NCBI GenBank assembly: GCA_013287915.1
Contig: JABDCX010000021.1
Span: 1 to 34,577 of the forward strand
Length of the DNA: 34,577 nt
Direction: 5' to 3'
Origin: Chlamydiota bacterium
GTDB lineage: Bacteria; Chlamydiota; Chlamydiia; Chlamydiales; Parachlamydiaceae
Positions 1 through 8,244 of the stretch are shown one piece after another. A model generated the notes under the pieces. The model did not search any database, was not told the origin of the DNA, and saw only the letters and a list, made by a program, of their open reading frames with translations. Each line of letters begins with the position of its first letter. Position 1 is the stretch's first letter. Both the position numbers and the translations under genes were made by a program.

Positions 1-487
1 TTCGGGCACTGCAATCCAAATCAGGAAACTGGTCTTTTATGACAGCTATAATTGGTTGCTTAATTGCTATGCAATGATACATGCGGGAGCGGACGTGACA
101 TTTCTCTCTAATCTCAGCTTCAATATTTTCTAGGTGATGGGCGCTAGGACATTTCTCATAGATTGTTGGAAGAACAGCATTAATCGCATCGTCTATATAT
201 TTTTGGAAGATGAGTTTGGCTATTTTATTTACATCATTTAGTTGGTGCGCCTGGTCTAGATTATTCAGTAGAATCTTCTGACATTTTTCTTTTACGCTAG
301 AAAGATCTTTTTGGTTGAGAATGGGATAGAGTGATTGACTCAATATTTCTTTTGCTTGATTAAGAATAGCCTTTTTAGAAGGTGGCTCTTGACCTTTGAC
401 ATCTGTTACTCTAGTGACATCCATATTGGGATGTTCTTCTCCTGGAGCCTTAGAAGACCTTCCATCTAAAGGAAAATTTGCCTGCAT
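1..487 (-). CDS. Unrecognised protein, 5' part, runs off left edge
   Basis: The minus strand is open from an ATG at 487 to the window edge, about 162 codons, beginning MQANFPLDGRSSKAPGEEHP. AAGAGG lies about 6 bases before the ATG and a good promoter lies at 514-542, so this is a real gene whose 3' end is outside the window. The first 35 residues are polar and look disordered. The rest is probably helical with scattered cysteines. I see no signal peptide, membrane segment or known motif. The sequence is visibly AT-richer than the rng-plsB genes to its right. A lineage-specific cytosolic or type III secreted protein is possible, but that is inference only. Confidence 0.7.
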   Translation of the reverse strand, partial: MQANFPLDGRSSKAPGEEHPNMDVTRVTDVKGQEPPSKKAILNQAKEILSQSLYPILNQKDLSSVKEKCQKILLNNLDQAHQLNDVNKIAKLIFQKYIDDAINAVLPTIYEKCPSAHHLENIEAEIREKCHVRSRMYHCIAIKQPIIAVIKDQFPDLDCSAR

Positions 488-513
488 AAAATCCTCTTGC
501 CTGCTTCGGCCCC

Positions 514-542
514 ATTCTACCAAAAATGGCTTAATTTGTCAG
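514..542 (-). promoter_or_regulatory. Sigma-70-like promoter for the left-edge gene
   Basis: On the minus strand a -35 box CTGACA (537-542), a 17-base spacer and a -10 box TAGAAT (514-519). Each hexamer matches the consensus at 5 of 6 positions. Predicted transcription start is near 507, giving a leader of about 20 bases that contains AAGAGG. Confidence 0.6.
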
Positions 543-584
543 GGTAATTCCCGAGAGAGAATTTCCCGCTAGCACAGATGTGGT

Positions 585-613
585 TTGCGCTTTTTTTTAA
601 AATCTGTTATAAT
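585..613 (+). promoter_or_regulatory. Sigma-70-like promoter for the 643 gene
   Basis: A perfect -10 TATAAT at 608-613 sits 17 bases after a weak -35 TTGCGC at 585-590. Predicted start is near 620, with GGGGAGG (628-634) in the short leader. Confidence 0.6.
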
Positions 614-642
614 ACATTTGAGAGAATGGGGAGGTGTGTTCT

Positions 643-1020
643 ATGGCCACAGCCCATTATAGCCATGAAATTGCGGGTCTTAAGACCCTGTGGATCATCC
701 GCTTTACCGAGGCGTTTCCACACGTGGAAGACCAGGTGCGGGGGGAGCCAAAATTTGAGCTTTTAATCCCCACCCCCTTTCAAACGGATGAGTGGCTCGT
801 CCTTGACCCTGCCCATCAGAAAAAGAGGCTCCAATCGTTAGAACGCTTCCAGGCCCTCTGCGAAGAGGCCAAACAACGGTGTGTCGTTCAAGCGGAGCTC
901 CCGGGTACTCCTCAAGCCAAGGTCAAAAGCGCAGTGAGTGAAATCGACAACCTGGCCAAGCTGATCGAGTACTTCCATCAAATTTTAAAAGACCTCAAAA
1001 AAGAGAAACCGGACAACTAA
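643..1020 (+). CDS. Small conserved-type hypothetical protein upstream of rng
   Basis: A 125-residue protein starting MATAHYSHEIAGLKTLW. ATG 643 is chosen over the in-frame GTG at 634 because GGGGAGG (628-634) overlaps that GTG and is ideally spaced, 8 bases, before the ATG. The N-terminal half looks alpha/beta (LKTLWIIRFTE, FELLIPTPF). The C-terminal 60 residues are strongly helical and charged (LAKLIEYFHQILKDLKKEK). There is no signal peptide or membrane segment. I recognise no family. From memory C. trachomatis has a small unknown gene (CT809) next to cafE (CT808), so this could be its counterpart by position, which sequence comparison would have to confirm. Confidence 0.75.
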   Translation: MATAHYSHEIAGLKTLWIIRFTEAFPHVEDQVRGEPKFELLIPTPFQTDEWLVLDPAHQKKRLQSLERFQALCEEAKQRCVVQAELPGTPQAKVKSAVSEIDNLAKLIEYFHQILKDLKKEKPDN

Positions 1021-1026
1021 CTCTTT

Positions 1027-1071
1027 ACCACTGAGCGCGGGGAATGGTGTGCTTTCTCCACGCTCAGTGGT
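1027..1071. other. Long stem-loop between the 643 gene and rng
   Basis: ACCACTGAGCG (1027-1037) pairs perfectly with CGCTCAGTGGT (1061-1071). After one C/A mismatch the inner GGGGA (1039-1043) pairs with TCTCC (1055-1059) with one G-U, leaving an 11-base loop. No T-run follows directly, so it may be an RNA 3'-end stabiliser or, if rng is read from upstream, a leader structure. Confidence 0.6.
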
Positions 1072-1076
1072 GATCA

Positions 1077-1098
1077 GCCCGTTCGGGCATGAATTTTT
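1077..1098 (+). terminator. Weak candidate intrinsic terminator before rng
   Basis: GCCCGTTCGGGC (1077-1088) forms a short GC hairpin, followed after 5 bases by TTTTT (1094-1098). It stands just after the longer stem-loop at 1027-1071, and the two could act together to end the upstream transcript. Confidence 0.4.
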
Positions 1099-1101
1099 GT
1101 G

Positions 1102-1130
1102 TGGCAAACATCTCGAGATTTCCTTACAAT
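1102..1130 (+). promoter_or_regulatory. Possible promoter for the rng-plsB-M16 operon
   Basis: TACAAT at 1125-1130 is a good -10 box. The -35 at 17 bases (TGGCAA, 1102-1107) is poor. The predicted start near 1137 would give a 17-base leader with AAGGA at 1145-1149. Confidence 0.35.
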
Positions 1131-1153
1131 GGTGCTTCACTAACAAGGACACT

Positions 1154-2692
1154 ATGCAGGAAATTCTACTCAATATTGAATCAAAAGAGGTGCGGTACGC
1201 CCATCTGAAAAACGGCCAGCTCCACGATCTGATCATCGAAAGAAAAAAAGAGCGGCAACTCACTGGAAATATCTACCGCGGCAAGGTCACCAATATTCTC
1301 CACAACATCCAATCTGCCTTCATCGATATCAATGAGGGGGAAAATGGCTTTATCCATATCTCCGACATCATCGAAAATACGAAAAAATTCGAAGAAGTGT
1401 ACGACATGGACTTCGACCTCGACGTACCGCCACCAAAAGAATCGAAGAAAAAGCAAGACAATGTCGACATCCAACAGGTCATGAAAATCGACCAGCCTGT
1501 GATCGTCCAGGTCGTCAAAGAACCGATCGGATCCAAAGGAGCGCGCCTCACCTCTAACATCTCGATCGCTGGGCGTTACTTGGTGCTGCTCCCAAACTCC
1601 TCCCACCGTGGTGTCTCCCGAAAAATCGAAGATCGAAACGCGCGGGACCGGCTAAAAAAGCTCATCCGAGCCTTCGAAATGCCAAAAGACATGGGATTGA
1701 TCTGCAGAACTGCGAGCTGCATCGCAACGCAAGAGATGCTCATCGCCGAAGCGCACGACCTGTTGAATAGCTGGCAGCAGATCGTTGAAAACTTCAACAA
1801 ATCGTCAGAGCCAACGCTTCTCTACGAAGAATCTGACCTGATCAAAAAAGCCGTCATCACTGCCGTCGACCGCCGCTTTGACCGCTTATTGATCGACGAC
1901 TACGAAACGTACCAGGCGTGCAAACGGATCTACAGCCGTTATGCGGAAGAGCACCCTTTAAAAATCGAATACTACCGCGATAAAATCCCGATGTTTGAAC
2001 GGTTCAACGTGGAAAAAGAGATCGAAAAAACGCTGCGCCGCAAGATCTGGCTGCCGAGCGGAGGCTACCTCTTCTTCGACCGGACAGAAGCGATGCACAC
2101 GATCGACGTCAACTCTGGCAGAAGCAGCGGCGCAAGAACGGATGTGGAGGAATCGCTCGTCCGGATCAACCTGGAAGCTGCTGAAGAGATCGCTAGGCAC
2201 GTTCGTTTACGCAATATTGGCGGACTCATCATCTGCGACTTCATCGACATGCGCTTAAAAAAGAACCAGCGCCGCGTTTTGGACAAATTGAAAGATTGCA
2301 TGAAAGACGATTCTGCGAAATGCACCATCCTCGGCATGAGCGAATTTGGACTCGTCGAGATGACGCGCCAGCGCAATCGGGGATCGCTTGCCCAAACGGT
2401 CTTTACGGGCTGTCCTTATTGCTTATCGACGGGGATCATCAAAACAAACGAGAGCGTTTCGATCGAAATCGAAAGAGCTTTGAAAAAGATCATCAACTGC
2501 CAACAGCAGTTTGCGCTGAAATTGGCCGTCCACCCAGAATTAGACCACTACCTCAAGGTGATCGACCGCGATTATCTATTTAAGCTCGCAGACGAAATGA
2601 ATGCCCATCTCGAGTTTAGCATCGACGACAATATGCATGTAAACGACTTTCATTTCTATTCGACAACGAATGGACAGCCGATTGAAGCGTAG
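1154..2692 (+). CDS. rng: Ribonuclease G/E family endoribonuclease
   Basis: A 512-residue single-strand-specific endoribonuclease of the RNase E/G family, acting in rRNA 5' maturation and mRNA decay. ATG 1154 (MQEILLNIESKEVRYA) is chosen because AAGGA precedes it and family members start here; an upstream in-frame GTG at 1049 would add 35 residues encoded by the leader hairpin. An S1 RNA-binding domain occupies about residues 35-125 (GNIYRGKVTNIL, AFIDINEGENGFIHISDI). The catalytic domain shows the metal-binding aspartates in TIDVNSGR (D318) and CDFIDM (D362/D365). The Zn-link CPYC (C420, C423) holds the dimer interface. The length matches RNase G, and the long C-terminal degradosome scaffold of E. 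coli RNase E is absent. It abuts plsB directly. Confidence 0.95.
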   Translation: MQEILLNIESKEVRYAHLKNGQLHDLIIERKKERQLTGNIYRGKVTNILHNIQSAFIDINEGENGFIHISDIIENTKKFEEVYDMDFDLDVPPPKESKKKQDNVDIQQVMKIDQPVIVQVVKEPIGSKGARLTSNISIAGRYLVLLPNSSHRGVSRKIEDRNARDRLKKLIRAFEMPKDMGLICRTASCIATQEMLIAEAHDLLNSWQQIVENFNKSSEPTLLYEESDLIKKAVITAVDRRFDRLLIDDYETYQACKRIYSRYAEEHPLKIEYYRDKIPMFERFNVEKEIEKTLRRKIWLPSGGYLFFDRTEAMHTIDVNSGRSSGARTDVEESLVRINLEAAEEIARHVRLRNIGGLIICDFIDMRLKKNQRRVLDKLKDCMKDDSAKCTILGMSEFGLVEMTRQRNRGSLAQTVFTGCPYCLSTGIIKTNESVSIEIERALKKIINCQQQFALKLAVHPELDHYLKVIDRDYLFKLADEMNAHLEFSIDDNMHVNDFHFYSTTNGQPIEA

Positions 2693-3706
2693 ATGAGCGA
2701 CCACTTTCAAAAACTGCAACAAGCAAAGGAACAGGGCGCGCTTTCTCAAGCGCTCGCTTCGATGCTGCACAATTTCTACCTCAGTTACGAAGAGGCCATC
2801 CAAGAAAACCACTTCGTGCCGACTAGCGTCTCGCCCATCCTCAACCAGTTCCTCGACCTGGTGATCGAACAGCTTAAACACCCCTATCACTTTGAGCCGT
2901 ACCACCACAGGATGACAAAGCCCGTCAACTACTACGCCTTCGGATTAAACCTGATCCGCCCCCTCATCGATTTCACCCGTTCTTCTCTAAACGGCAGTCA
3001 ACACCTCAATCAGATCCAAGCCGCCCTGGATCGTGGCGACAACGTCATTTTGTTGTCCAATCACCAAACGGAGCCCGATCCGCAAGCGATCAGTTTGCTG
3101 ATTGAAAAAACACACCCAAAACTTGCTGAGGAAATGATTTTTGTCGCAGGACATCGCGTGACGACCGACCCACTTGCCGTTCCTTTTAGCAAAGGGCGAA
3201 ACCTCCTTTGCATCTACTCAAAACGGCACATGGAGCACCCCCCTGAGGAAAAAGAGGAAAAGCTAAAATACAACCAAAAAACGATGAAACAAATGGTGCA
3301 GCTCCTCAACGAAGGGGGAAAATGCATCTACGTCGCTCCAAGCGGGGGGCGCGATCGGAAAGATGATTCCGGACGCATTGAGATCGCCCCTTTCGATCCT
3401 CAAAGCCTCGAGATGTTTCTTCTCATGGCAAGTCAGGCCACTCCGTCGACGCACTTTCATACATTGGCCTTGTCGACATACGATCTACTTCCCCCTCCGT
3501 CCAGCGTGGAAAGCTCATTAGGGGAAAGGCGCCATGCGCATTGCACACCCATCCATCTTGTCTTTGGTCCAGAAATCGATATGCACCATTTTCCTGGCAG
3601 TGATACACAAGATAAAAAAGAACGACGCACGCAACGCGCCCAATGGATTTGGGAAAAAGTCGTGTCAGACTACAATACTTTAATTACACAACGAGACAAA
3701 AAATGA
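2693..3706 (+). CDS. plsB: Glycerol-3-phosphate acyltransferase, soluble plastid/chlamydial type
   Basis: A 337-residue enzyme for the first acylation of glycerol 3-phosphate in phospholipid synthesis. The catalytic HX4D box is NHQTEPDPQ (H124, D129). The downstream block APSGGRDRKDD and the segment LALSTYDLLPPP are typical of the soluble GPAT of chloroplasts and chlamydiae rather than the membrane-bound E. coli PlsB. There is no membrane segment. The ATG starts on the base after the rng stop, so translation is probably coupled, and the stop overlaps the next start as ATGA. The order rng-plsB-protease matches what I remember of C. trachomatis CT808-CT806. Confidence 0.95.
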   Translation: MSDHFQKLQQAKEQGALSQALASMLHNFYLSYEEAIQENHFVPTSVSPILNQFLDLVIEQLKHPYHFEPYHHRMTKPVNYYAFGLNLIRPLIDFTRSSLNGSQHLNQIQAALDRGDNVILLSNHQTEPDPQAISLLIEKTHPKLAEEMIFVAGHRVTTDPLAVPFSKGRNLLCIYSKRHMEHPPEEKEEKLKYNQKTMKQMVQLLNEGGKCIYVAPSGGRDRKDDSGRIEIAPFDPQSLEMFLLMASQATPSTHFHTLALSTYDLLPPPSSVESSLGERRHAHCTPIHLVFGPEIDMHHFPGSDTQDKKERRTQRAQWIWEKVVSDYNTLITQRDKK

Positions 3707-6561
3707 AAACATTGCTTAATACACTCTTGATTCTCCTAGTCTTGAACGCGACAACATTTGCCAACGACACCCCGGGACTCTTCCACTTTGAGGAAAAAGC
3801 ACAGACAAAAATATTAACCCCCTCATATCAGGCTTGCTCAACAGCCAAAATACGCCTCCCGAATGGCCTTTCCGCTTATATCATCTCTGACCCTGAGGCA
3901 ACCCAATCCGCTGCAGCTCTCACTGTTCTCACAGGAAGCCTCGATGATCCACAAGGGGCCGCTGGAACGGCGCATTTTCTTGAACACATGCTCTTTAGAA
4001 GTACGGCTAGTGGCCCAGACGAGCTAGACTTTGACGAATTTATCGGCATCCATGGGGGGATCACCAATGCTTTTACAAACGATTCCCAAACAAGTTTTCT
4101 TTTTACCATAAACAACGATGCGTTCGATAAAACTCTTTCCCGTTTTGCCGATCTATTTATCGCTCCCCTCTTACAAGAGAGCGACATGAAAAGCGAGATC
4201 AAAGCCATTGATCAAGAATTCTCAAAAAATCAAGAAAATGACTATGTGCGCGAAATCTACGTCTTAAAAGATCTCGTCGTACCCACCCACCCCTTACACG
4301 CTTTTGGCATGGGAAATGAAAAGAGCCTCCACAATTTATCTCGAGAAGACTTAAAGCAGTGGTATGAGCACCATTATAGTGCCGACATCATGCGGCTCAT
4401 CATCATCTCTCCCCAACCCCTAGACACGCTTAAAAAACTGGTCACCGAAAATTTTTCAGACATCCCCGACCGCATCACGCAGCCACGAGAATCATTTCCA
4501 CCGACTTTTCCTGAAGATCTTCACCATCAACTCATCTATATCGAACCGATCAAACACCTTAAATCCGTGACGCTGTTTTGGGACTTGCCAATCCATTCAG
4601 ACGTTCATCCAGAATACATTTTATGCCATCTACTTGGCCATGAAGGTCACAAGAGCTTGCTTGCTTATCTTAAAAGCCAACACCTTGCCACAGGGCTCAC
4701 CTGTGGAGCCGACAATACCATTCCTGGAACGTTGCAAATTTTCCTTCAAATAGACCTATCAGAAACAGGTATAAAACAAGTGCAGAACGTCATCACAAGC
4801 TGCTTTGAAGCCATTTCTGTGCTACGCAATCAACCCATTTCCAAATCCTTGTTGGAAGAGATCCGCGCGCTCCATTTACTCAATTACCAATATCAATTGC
4901 GCGGAAATCTCTATCACCAGATCGAACTGCATGCCCACAACATCGCTCACGAGGGGATGGAGACGTATCCCGAACAATCGCATATGTTGCACGATGCCGA
5001 TGCAGAAGCTTTTCCACAGCTTCTCCAAAGCCTGACACCTGAAAATGCCCTCTACATTGTTCTTGCCCCCGCAAGCCTCACAGGTGTTATCCCAAACAAA
5101 ACGGAAACTTGGCTCGGAGTCCAATATGCTCTGCAACCAATTCCTGCCAAGAACTTCCAAGAGTGGAAAAACCCACCACTCTCTCAGCACATCGGTTTGC
5201 CAGATCTCAACCCCTATCTACCTTCGAGTTTATCTGTAGGGCCGATCCTTGAACATGACACTCTGCACCCTGAACCAGTCCCCATTCTCGACGACCTCAC
5301 CGGGTTTGTCTATTATGCGCCTGATGAACATTATGGCCTGCCCATTACGACGCTCTTGCTACAAATGAAGACGCCTGCCATTCAGCCTGAAAAAAACGAA
5401 ACGACTGTGCTTGCCGATCTTTATGTTCAAATGGTACAGCATACGCTAGCTCCCCTCACATTCACCGCATCTTCAGCAGGGATCGAGATCAACCTGATAC
5501 CCAAGGAAAACGGCATTGCCATTCAACTCGACGGCTATGGAGACCAACTCCCCCGGCTTCTCGATGACCTTTGTCTAAAGCTTGCGACTTACCAGCCAGA
5601 TGAGAAGCTCTTTATGACCCATAAAAAGGAGCTTCACAAAGCGTATCTCAACGCCGCAAAGAACCCCCCTTTAAGCCAAGCTATAGAATCGTTCTATGAC
5701 ATCATTCTCCCAGATTATATTACAAATAAAACGAGCGCCTCCCTGCTCTCAAAAATTACCTTCCCCCGCTTTCAAAAATTCGTGAAATCTCTCTTCAAGG
5801 AGGCGTATTGCGAAGGGATGATTTTTGGGAATATTGAACAAAACCAGGCAGAAGAACTCGTTGCAAAAGTGCTCGCTACTTTCAACAGCAAACCGTATCC
5901 AAAAGAAAAGCAGTGGAAAAAGATCGTCATTGACCTCCCCGATACACCCTATTCGTATGAATCGAAAATAAAGGCTCAAGGAAATGCCGCTCTACTCGCT
6001 ATTGAAGCACCCCCATACGATTTTAAGCTGCGTGCAGCACAACAAATTCTCATGCAAGCTATCCGTCAGCCTTTCTTTAACGAATTGCGCACCAAACAAC
6101 AAACGGGCTATATTGCCTTCAGCCAAGCTCAAGATTTTGAAAAGCACCTGTTTAACTTTTTTGCCGTTCAGTCGAATACCCACGACGGAGCTGAGCTGAT
6201 CGCTCGTTTTGAACTGTTCCTCGAGGAGTTTTACGAAACCCTTTTCCATCGCACCTTTACAGAAGAGCAATTCAACCAATTTAAACAAGCGATCTTGACA
6301 GAGCTGCTTACCCCTCCGAAAAATCCAGCAGAAATGGCCGTTGTCCTCAACAAACTCGCCTTTTCTTACGACGGCGACTTCCATTGGTTCGACAAGAGGA
6401 TTGACGCTTGCCGCGAACTCACGTATGAAGAGTTTTTAACTTTAAGTATGGAAATGATCGGCAAAAAAAACCGCCATCGCCTTGCCATCATTAAAACCGG
6501 AACGATTTCCAACGAAGTCTTGAGATACAAGAGGATTTGCTCACCAAAGCTGATTAAATAA
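3703..6561 (+). CDS. Exported insulinase-type M16 zinc peptidase
   Basis: A 952-residue M16 peptidase. ATG 3703 overlaps the plsB stop (ATGA) and gives a clear signal peptide, MKTLLNTLLILLVLNATTFA, so the mature protein should be periplasmic. The inverted zinc motif HFLEH is at 91-95, and the third zinc ligand lies in AIDQEF (E172), exactly the HXXEH-X76-E spacing of the family. Four M16 repeats are expected: the active one at about 50-270, inactive ones after it, with a late segment FFNELRTKQQTGYIAF (around residue 790) typical of insulysin/pitrilysin. It is the last gene of the rng-plsB unit. It probably degrades peptides in the periplasm. C. trachomatis has a homologue at the same place (CT806). 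Confidence 0.92.
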   Translation: MKTLLNTLLILLVLNATTFANDTPGLFHFEEKAQTKILTPSYQACSTAKIRLPNGLSAYIISDPEATQSAAALTVLTGSLDDPQGAAGTAHFLEHMLFRSTASGPDELDFDEFIGIHGGITNAFTNDSQTSFLFTINNDAFDKTLSRFADLFIAPLLQESDMKSEIKAIDQEFSKNQENDYVREIYVLKDLVVPTHPLHAFGMGNEKSLHNLSREDLKQWYEHHYSADIMRLIIISPQPLDTLKKLVTENFSDIPDRITQPRESFPPTFPEDLHHQLIYIEPIKHLKSVTLFWDLPIHSDVHPEYILCHLLGHEGHKSLLAYLKSQHLATGLTCGADNTIPGTLQIFLQIDLSETGIKQVQNVITSCFEAISVLRNQPISKSLLEEIRALHLLNYQYQLRGNLYHQIELHAHNIAHEGMETYPEQSHMLHDADAEAFPQLLQSLTPENALYIVLAPASLTGVIPNKTETWLGVQYALQPIPAKNFQEWKNPPLSQHIGLPDLNPYLPSSLSVGPILEHDTLHPEPVPILDDLTGFVYYAPDEHYGLPITTLLLQMKTPAIQPEKNETTVLADLYVQMVQHTLAPLTFTASSAGIEINLIPKENGIAIQLDGYGDQLPRLLDDLCLKLATYQPDEKLFMTHKKELHKAYLNAAKNPPLSQAIESFYDIILPDYITNKTSASLLSKITFPRFQKFVKSLFKEAYCEGMIFGNIEQNQAEELVAKVLATFNSKPYPKEKQWKKIVIDLPDTPYSYESKIKAQGNAALLAIEAPPYDFKLRAAQQILMQAIRQPFFNELRTKQQTGYIAFSQAQDFEKHLFNFFAVQSNTHDGAELIARFELFLEEFYETLFHRTFTEEQFNQFKQAILTELLTPPKNPAEMAVVLNKLAFSYDGDFHWFDKRIDACRELTYEEFLTLSMEMIGKKNRHRLAIIKTGTISNEVLRYKRICSPKLIK

Positions 6562-6581
6562 CAGCGTTAGAGTAGGCGCAC

Positions 6582-7502
6582 ATGGAATATCCCTTATGGG
6601 TGTGGGGAGCCTTTAATCTCTCCATCTTGGCCTTATTAGCTGTCGATCTCTTTATTTTGCACAAAGAAAGCAAAGAGATGGGGATCAAAGAGGCGCTCTA
6701 CACCAGTGCTGGGTGGATCTCCCTTGCCTTGCTTTTCAATTTGGGCCTCTATTACTTTAAGGGCGAAACAACAGCCCTTAATTTCTTTACCGGTTACCTC
6801 ATCGAAAAAGCGCTCAGCATCGACAACCTGTTCGTATTCCTCATCATCTTTGAGCATTTCAAAACGCCCAAGCAATACCAACACAAAGTCCTCTTTTGGG
6901 GGATCCTCGGGGCGATTGTCATGCGCGCCCTGTTTATTTTCTTTGGGATCGCCCTCGTCCACCGTTTCCACTGGATTCTCTACCTATTTGGCGCTTTCCT
7001 GATCTGGGCGGGGATCCAAATGGCCTTTTTCCACAGCAAAGAGATCCAACCGGAAGAGAATATTGTTCTTAAGCTGATCCGAAAGGTGGCCCCTTTTACT
7101 GAAACCTATCGCAACGGCTTTTTCTTTGTCGTAGAAAAAGGAAAGCGGTATGCGACGCCCCTTTTCTTGGTTCTTCTTGCGATTGAAATGACCGACGTTA
7201 TTTTTGCTATCGACTCCATCCCCGCCATCATGGCGATCACCCTTGATCCCTTCATCATCTACACCTCAAACATCTTTGCCATCTTAGGGCTCCGCTCTCT
7301 CTACTTTGCTCTCTCAGGTCTAGCTGGGCTATTTCACTACCTGCACTATGGACTGGGAGCCGTTCTTTGCTTTGTCGGCGCCAAAATGGTGCTAGAGCCC
7401 TGGATCGAAATCCCAACCGCTCTGTCGCTGGGCTTTATCGTGGTGGCCCTTGCAGCCGCAATGATCAGCGGAAGAAGGGACCTTAGGGACAAGGAACAAT
7501 AA
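6582..7502 (+). CDS. TerC/Alx family integral membrane protein
   Basis: A 306-residue inner-membrane protein with about eight hydrophobic helices. It carries the TerC signature acidic segments ALSIDNLFVFLIIF (around residue 85) and EMTDVIFAIDSIPA (around 205), whose aspartates sit inside membrane helices. TerC/Alx proteins are linked to manganese or other metal export and to pH or tellurite response; the substrate here cannot be read from sequence. It starts 20 bases after the M16 stop with only a weak ribosome site (GTAGG), so it may be read through from the upstream operon. The repeat region follows it. Confidence 0.9.
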   Translation: MEYPLWVWGAFNLSILALLAVDLFILHKESKEMGIKEALYTSAGWISLALLFNLGLYYFKGETTALNFFTGYLIEKALSIDNLFVFLIIFEHFKTPKQYQHKVLFWGILGAIVMRALFIFFGIALVHRFHWILYLFGAFLIWAGIQMAFFHSKEIQPEENIVLKLIRKVAPFTETYRNGFFFVVEKGKRYATPLFLVLLAIEMTDVIFAIDSIPAIMAITLDPFIIYTSNIFAILGLRSLYFALSGLAGLFHYLHYGLGAVLCFVGAKMVLEPWIEIPTALSLGFIVVALAAAMISGRRDLRDKEQ

Positions 7503-7582
7503 AATAATTTATCCCCAATTTCGAAGATCCTACAATGATATGCCGGCCCGTTGGGCCTCAGCATTTGGGTGCGTGTGTTCTA

Positions 7583-7639
7583 CCCAGGCCTCCGCTCCGC
7601 TCCGACCTGGGCTATACTAGGCCGGCCCTTCGGGCCTCA
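7583..7639 (+). repeat. REP-like element, left arm
   Basis: Contains CCCAGGCCTCCG, then CGACCTGGGCTAT, then CCGGCCCTTCGGGCCTCA. CCCAGG and CCTGGG can pair with each other, and GGCCC with GGGCC, so the arm folds into two hairpins. The same blocks appear in reverse order on the other strand at 7695-7760. A partial extra copy of the second hairpin lies at 7544-7560. Confidence 0.7.
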
Positions 7640-7694
7640 GCAGCAGGCTACATAAGGCTACTAACAGTAGCTCCAGAACAAATTGATCGTGTTG

Positions 7695-7760
7695 TGAGGC
7701 CCAAGGGGCCGGTACTCATAGCCCAGGTCGCAGTGAGCGTTAGCGAACGGAGGCCTGGGT
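7695..7760 (-). repeat. REP-like element, inverted right arm
   Basis: Read on the minus strand it gives ACCCAGGCCTCCG, a variable loop, GCGACCTGGGCTAT and then CCGGCCCCTTGGGCCTCA, matching the left arm block by block. The loop between the CCCAGG and CCTGGG blocks is longer here than in the left arm. This is the pattern of a mobile or amplified palindromic unit rather than of a single terminator. Confidence 0.7.
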
Positions 7761-7876
7761 TTATCACAGCAAATGAGACGAGCCCTGAAAGGGCGCTATA
7801 TCTCTACAGGATCAATGCATTTTGGTAATCGATTCTAGACCCTCAAAAATCCTTTTGCAACTGCCTCTTGAGGACC

Positions 7877-7905
7877 TTTACAAAAATGGTCTACTATGTT
7901 ATTAT
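7877..7905 (+). promoter_or_regulatory. Sigma-70-like promoter for the 7933 gene
   Basis: -35 TTTACA (7877-7882), 17-base spacer, -10 TATTAT (7900-7905); each matches the consensus at 5 of 6 positions. Predicted start is near 7912. Confidence 0.6.
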
Positions 7906-7932
7906 AACCCTTTAAACCTCATGGGGGTAGTT

Positions 7933-8244
7933 ATGTTTCTCGAAAGCAACGTCGACAACCGGATCGAAAAGATGCAAGCGGGAATCAAAGAAGCAGAGAT
8001 CGCCATCGAAATGATGCAGAAGCAGATCGATGCTTTAATGAACTACCTCGAGGCCACACCCGAAGCAATTACGACCTATCTGCAAAATCCCAAACACTTC
8101 ACCGAAAAAGATTGGCAGCTGCTCCAACAGATGAAGCAGCAGGCACAAGAGAAACTCGAGCACGCCAAAGGGCGCGATGTTCTTGCAGCAAAAAAAAAGC
8201 AAGCGGAAAGAAACGTCGCTCCCCACTGGCTATTTGTGCGGTGA
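7933..8244 (+). CDS. Small coiled-coil hypothetical protein
   Basis: A 103-residue protein starting [23 protein letters not shown] 7933 is chosen because GGGGG (7923-7927) precedes it by 5 bases; ATG 7921, four codons upstream, has no ribosome site. It is almost entirely helical with heptad-like stretches (residues 8-40 and 62-92), with no signal peptide or membrane helix. A run of nine A bases at 8190-8198 encodes three lysines of AAKKKQAE. Its 3' end overlaps the end of eno by 15 bases, tail to tail. I do not recognise a family; the good promoter and ribosome site make it likely real. Confidence 0.7.
   Translation: MFLESNVDNRIEKMQAGIKEAEIAIEMMQKQIDALMNYLEATPEAITTYLQNPKHFTEKDWQLLQQMKQQAQEKLEHAKGRDVLAAKKKQAERNVAPHWLFVR

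Larger units (their letters stand above)
7503..7876. repeat. Intergenic region with REP/BIME-like palindromic repeats
   Basis: No credible gene. Three copies of a short GC hairpin GGCCC-loop-GGGCC occur at 7546-7558 (loop GTT), 7624-7636 (loop TTC) and 7698-7710 (loop AAG). The stems are identical while the loops differ. A fourth hairpin GCCCT-GAA-AGGGC lies at 7782-7794. The segments 7583-7639 and 7695-7760 are inverted copies of one another. Any reading frame across the region is produced by the repeats themselves. Confidence 0.75.

Noticed and set aside
7535-7828. 97-codon open frame through the repeat region
   Set aside because: It is built from the palindromic repeats, has no ribosome site and reads as low-complexity Arg/Pro-rich sequence.
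7503-7932. tRNA, rRNA or small-RNA gene in the largest gap
   Set aside because: No cloverleaf or TTCRANNC-type arm was found; the hairpins belong to the repeat element.
8190-8198. Nine-A run as a frameshift in the 7933 gene
   Set aside because: The frame continues in good coding sequence ([10 protein letters not shown]) to a stop that meets eno normally, so no shift is needed.
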